Of a stretch of 52,186 nt of DNA, positions 49,819 to 52,186 are shown one piece after another. How positions within the stretch are numbered: the first letter of the stretch is position 1; each line of letters starts with the position of its first letter. A model generated the notes under the pieces. The model did not search any database and was not told the origin of the DNA. It saw nothing but the letters and a program-made list of their open reading frames with translations. Source of the stretch: Bacteroidota bacterium (GTDB lineage: Bacteria; Bacteroidota; Bacteroidia; Cytophagales; Cyclobacteriaceae); contig JAQCJI010000010.1 of the NCBI GenBank assembly GCA_027593175.1, forward strand, positions 1 to 52,186. The letters are read 5' to 3'. A program made the translations under genes and the position numbers.

Positions 49819-50892
49819 TTAAAACTGGACTCCAAACTTTTCCCCCAACTCACTCAAATCTTGGACCACAGGATCAAGTAAAGGAATTCCTTCTTTTTTT
49901 CGAATGATTTCAAGTTCCCGCTCGGGATCCCCAGGAATCAATACTTTCTCATGACCAGGTGTTGGTTCTGCAGATCTAAATCGGCGAATCCATTGATCCA
50001 TGTGCCCTTTAAATTCTTCTGCAGGACGGAAGGCATCCACCCGCATGGCGCCAAAAAAGTGGCCTATTCCTTCTCCAACGAGATTGGGGAGGGGGTCAAG
50101 AAAAGCGATAAATGGAGGGACCCAAGGCCCGTAATTGGCACCTGAAAGTACGGCAGATAAAATATCTACCACAGCCCCGAGGGCATATCCTTTGTGTGAG
50201 CCATGCTCTCGATCACCGCCTAGAGGCAGCAATGCGCCACCATCTTTTACTCCATTGGAAGAGATAGTAGGATTGCCATTTTTATCTTGCACCCATCCGC
50301 TGGGAGTTTCCAAGCCCTTACGTTGGAGAATTTCTAGTTTGCCATTAGCAGCAGTAGTTGTAGCCATGTCTGCTACGAAGGCAGGTTCCTCCTTGGCGGG
50401 AATGGCTACAGCAATTGGATTGGTACCCAGAAGGCGTTCCTTGGAAAAGGTTGGCGCCACAAGTGGGCTTGCATTGGTAAGGGATATACCAATCATATCC
50501 TGCTCCAAGGCCAGCATGGCATGGTAACCCGCGATTCCATAGTGGTTGGAATTTTTAACTGACACCCACCCTGTACCTACATTTTTAGCTTTTTCCATGG
50601 CCACCTTCATTGCAAAAGGCGCCACCACTAGACCTAGGCCTGCGTCTCCATCCACAACGGCCGTTGAGGGGGTTTCGTAGGTCACGCGCACCTTCGGATT
50701 GGGGTTGATTCTACCCTTTTCCCAGAGGCGTACATAGCCACTCAGTCGCGCCACTCCATGGCTGTCTACTCCGCGAAGGTCTGCCGAAAGCAAGACCTTA
50801 GAGCCGAGTTGGGCATCTTCATCTGGACAGCCAATCTTTAGTAGCATGTCGTAAGTGAAGCGGTACAAGTGATCGTAGGAAAAGTGCTGCAT
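49819..50892 (-). CDS. Malate/L-lactate dehydrogenase family oxidoreductase (Ldh/MDH2)
   Basis: 357 residues of the NAD(P)-dependent LDH2 fold, distinct from the classic lactate/malate dehydrogenases. Family segments are SADLRGVDSHGVARLSGYV near residue 32-50, SNHYGIAGYHAMLA near 114-127, TNASPLVAPTFSKERLLGTNPIAVAIP near 140-165, and GGDREHGSHKGYALGAVVDIL near 225-245. Members reduce 2-oxoacids or oxidise 2-hydroxyacids, for example ureidoglycolate or sulfolactate; the substrate is unknown. It stands alone. Confidence 0.92.
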   Translation of the reverse strand: MQHFSYDHLYRFTYDMLLKIGCPDEDAQLGSKVLLSADLRGVDSHGVARLSGYVRLWEKGRINPNPKVRVTYETPSTAVVDGDAGLGLVVAPFAMKVAMEKAKNVGTGWVSVKNSNHYGIAGYHAMLALEQDMIGISLTNASPLVAPTFSKERLLGTNPIAVAIPAKEEPAFVADMATTTAANGKLEILQRKGLETPSGWVQDKNGNPTISSNGVKDGGALLPLGGDREHGSHKGYALGAVVDILSAVLSGANYGPWVPPFIAFLDPLPNLVGEGIGHFFGAMRVDAFRPAEEFKGHMDQWIRRFRSAEPTPGHEKVLIPGDPERELEIIRKKEGIPLLDPVVQDLSELGEKFGVQF

Positions 50893-51024
50893 GGCTGCTG
50901 TTAAAATTGATACTGAGTTTTAGACAAAGATAGAAAGCAGCGGGGAGTGATCGTTCTCTTTGACATTTAAAAATAAACTTGAAGTCAAATTTCCAAGTTG
51001 TGAGCAGTTAAGTCTATGTGACTA

Positions 51025-51981
51025 CTAGCCGTGGAGGTCAATCTCCCCAGAGAGCATTCTAGAAACCGCCCCTTCTTTCAAGGAGTAGTGGGAGCAGCGC
51101 AAACTTTTTACGGAGATGTGTTGAAGTATAAAGTCGATTAGGCAGCTGGCTACCACAATCATGTCTACGCGCATGGCAATCATACCTGGGATTTGGAGGC
51201 GCTCTTCGCGGTTTTTACTAATCAAGAGCGTAAAAAGTTTGTAAAAATCGGCTATGGGTAATTCAAATACATGCTGCCCAGTAAGTTTCCACTGCAACAT
51301 TCCCGAATAGTACATATCTACTAAGGTATCAAAGGTACCGGAGGCACCTACAAATCCACTTGGCTTATACCTAGCTATGGCGTCGAGTAAGGGTTGTAAC
51401 TTTTCTCCGCAGTACTGCTCCAACTTTTCAACTTCCTCTGGCAAAATGGGGTCGTGGTAATGAAAGGCATCCAAAAGGCGCTGCCCTCCGATTTCAAAAC
51501 TTTGTTTCCAGAAAGCTTGCTCCGCATTGCCAATGATAAACTCTACGGATCCGCCGCCAATGTCCATCATTAAATAGCTGTTTTCGTCGAGGGAACCTGA
51601 GAAATGAATGCCTTCGTAAATCAGTTGTGCTTCTTCTTCCCCAGAAATAACGTGGATTTGAATGCCGAGCTCCTCCTTGACTTTATTTACAAATTCAGGG
51701 CCATTGGAGGCATTTCGAACAGCAGAGGTGGCGAAGGCAAAAATTTGGTCGATGTTTTCCCTTTCAATCAAGTTTTTAAAATGCCCTAGTGTATGTAAAG
51801 CTCTCTTCTCGGCGTCAGCGGTAATCTGATTTTGCGTAATCCCTCCTTTTCCAAGTTTTACGGCCACTTTTTCCTTGTAGAGGGTGCTAAACTCTTTTCC
51901 ATCCAATTCCACCAACAACAAATGAAAGGTGTTGGTCCCCATGTCTATCACCGCTGCCTTCTTGGGATGTGTCATTGCCAT
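51025..51981 (-). CDS. ppx: Ppx/GppA family phosphatase (exopolyphosphatase)
   Basis: 318 residues. The actin-like ATPase fold is shown by AAVIDMGTNTFHLLLVE near the N-terminus, FATSAVRNASNGPEF near 84-98, and MDIGGGSVEFIIG near 143-155, the phosphate-binding loop. It is the short form without a C-terminal HD domain. Members hydrolyse polyphosphate or pppGpp. It may start at either 51981 or 51975. It faces away from the last gene of the window, a likely polyphosphate kinase, in which case the two would form a polyphosphate metabolism pair. Confidence 0.9.
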   Translation of the reverse strand: MAMTHPKKAAVIDMGTNTFHLLLVELDGKEFSTLYKEKVAVKLGKGGITQNQITADAEKRALHTLGHFKNLIERENIDQIFAFATSAVRNASNGPEFVNKVKEELGIQIHVISGEEEAQLIYEGIHFSGSLDENSYLMMDIGGGSVEFIIGNAEQAFWKQSFEIGGQRLLDAFHYHDPILPEEVEKLEQYCGEKLQPLLDAIARYKPSGFVGASGTFDTLVDMYYSGMLQWKLTGQHVFELPIADFYKLFTLLISKNREERLQIPGMIAMRVDMIVVASCLIDFILQHISVKSLRCSHYSLKEGAVSRMLSGEIDLHG

Positions 51982-52127
51982 TTTTTTGGATGGGCGAATA
52001 TAGAAAGTTTTTTAAAAGTTCTATTTTAAGTTTTTATACATCTGATAAATCACCGGTTAACAGCCCTTTGACAAAAATTTAGAAATTGACTTGGTGAATA
52101 AAGGCTTTTTCTATCCGCTCCAGCGTT

Positions 52128-52135
52128 TATATTTG
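52128..52135 (+). promoter_or_regulatory. Promoter -7 box before the last gene (TATATTTG)
   Basis: An exact TAnnTTTG match 21 nt before the ATG at 52157. Confidence 0.55.
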
Positions 52136-52156
52136 ATACTAGAAATACTCCCTGAA

Positions 52157-52186
52157 ATGACAGATCCAAAAAACCCAAATTACAGT
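52157..52186 (+). CDS. Start of a gene cut by the window end (perhaps polyphosphate kinase)
   Basis: Ten codons (MTDPKNPNYS) run to the edge of the window, with a -7 box 21 nt upstream. The product cannot be identified from these residues. Polyphosphate kinase is suggested only because ppx lies divergent next door. Confidence 0.45.
   Translation, partial: MTDPKNPNYS

Overview
The window looks like a chromosomal segment of a Bacteroidota bacterium, probably order Cytophagales near Cyclobacteriaceae/Algoriphagus. The grounds are the protein families (DUF3078, DUF3108, DUF349, DUF1684, LiaF-like with LytS/LytTR, GHL10 hydrolase), many promoters of the Bacteroidota TAnnTTTG type, almost no Shine-Dalgarno sequences, and a tmRNA tag (GETSYAMAA) of Bacteroidota character. 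The taxonomic call is inference. No prophage, transposase, integrase, CRISPR array, rRNA or ordinary tRNA was recognised. Most of the window is housekeeping, dense and often operonic.

Layout. 1-2148: the tail of a sugar-phosphate isomerase/epimerase-like gene coupled to a DUF2231/cytochrome c/LRR gene broken by an in-frame stop. 2260-4026: an AT-rich orphan sulfatase. 4121-4605: tmRNA with promoter and terminator. 4628-4900: degenerate repeats. 4980-6760: dnaX, split at a run of ten A, suggesting gamma/tau production by slippage. 6757-11270: envelope and metabolic genes (DUF3078, LysM lytic transglycosylase, O-methyltransferase, M16 peptidase). 11384-15460: pepP facing the ribosomal block rplM-rpsI-rpsB-tsf. 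15546-22743: RluA enzyme, PhoR/PhoB-like two-component pair, DUF3108, recA, a MacB-like permease, queA. 22863-26305: ispD, LiaF-like protein, a decayed LytS kinase gene and an intact LytTR regulator. 26353-31467: DUF2795, DUF349, ettA, S1/P1-like phospholipase C, rpsT. 31511-37680: radC, DUF1684, then pheT - coiled-coil orf - zapA - rny. 37696-42894: an ABC-F ATPase, a 3' scrap of 6-phosphogluconate dehydrogenase, amidohydrolase, galactose mutarotase, PH-domain protein. 43014-43918: divergent HxlR regulator and mini-CDGSH/DoxX pair with GTTACC operators. 44041-49696: a peptidoglycan recycling operon. 49819-52186: Ldh-type oxidoreductase, Ppx, and the first codons of a divergent gene, perhaps ppk1.

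How genes work together. The clearest pathway is on the minus strand from 49696 to 44041: a lipoprotein amidase (removes stem peptides), a GHL10/DigH-like hydrolase (expected to cut denuded glycan), a GNAT enzyme, an AmpG-like permease and a NagZ-like hexosaminidase. The first four genes are coupled by 4-nt overlaps or a 7-nt gap. A second theme is translation: rplM-rpsI-rpsB-tsf, rpsT, pheT, queA, RluA, tmRNA, EttA and a second ABC-F.

No wholly new defence or mobile system was found. The best leads are the dnaX slippery site, the GNAT in the recycling operon, a ZapB-like coiled-coil protein beside ZapA, the 35-residue CDGSH protein with its operators, the recA leader hairpin, and three decaying genes (LytS, DUF2231-cytochrome, gnd).
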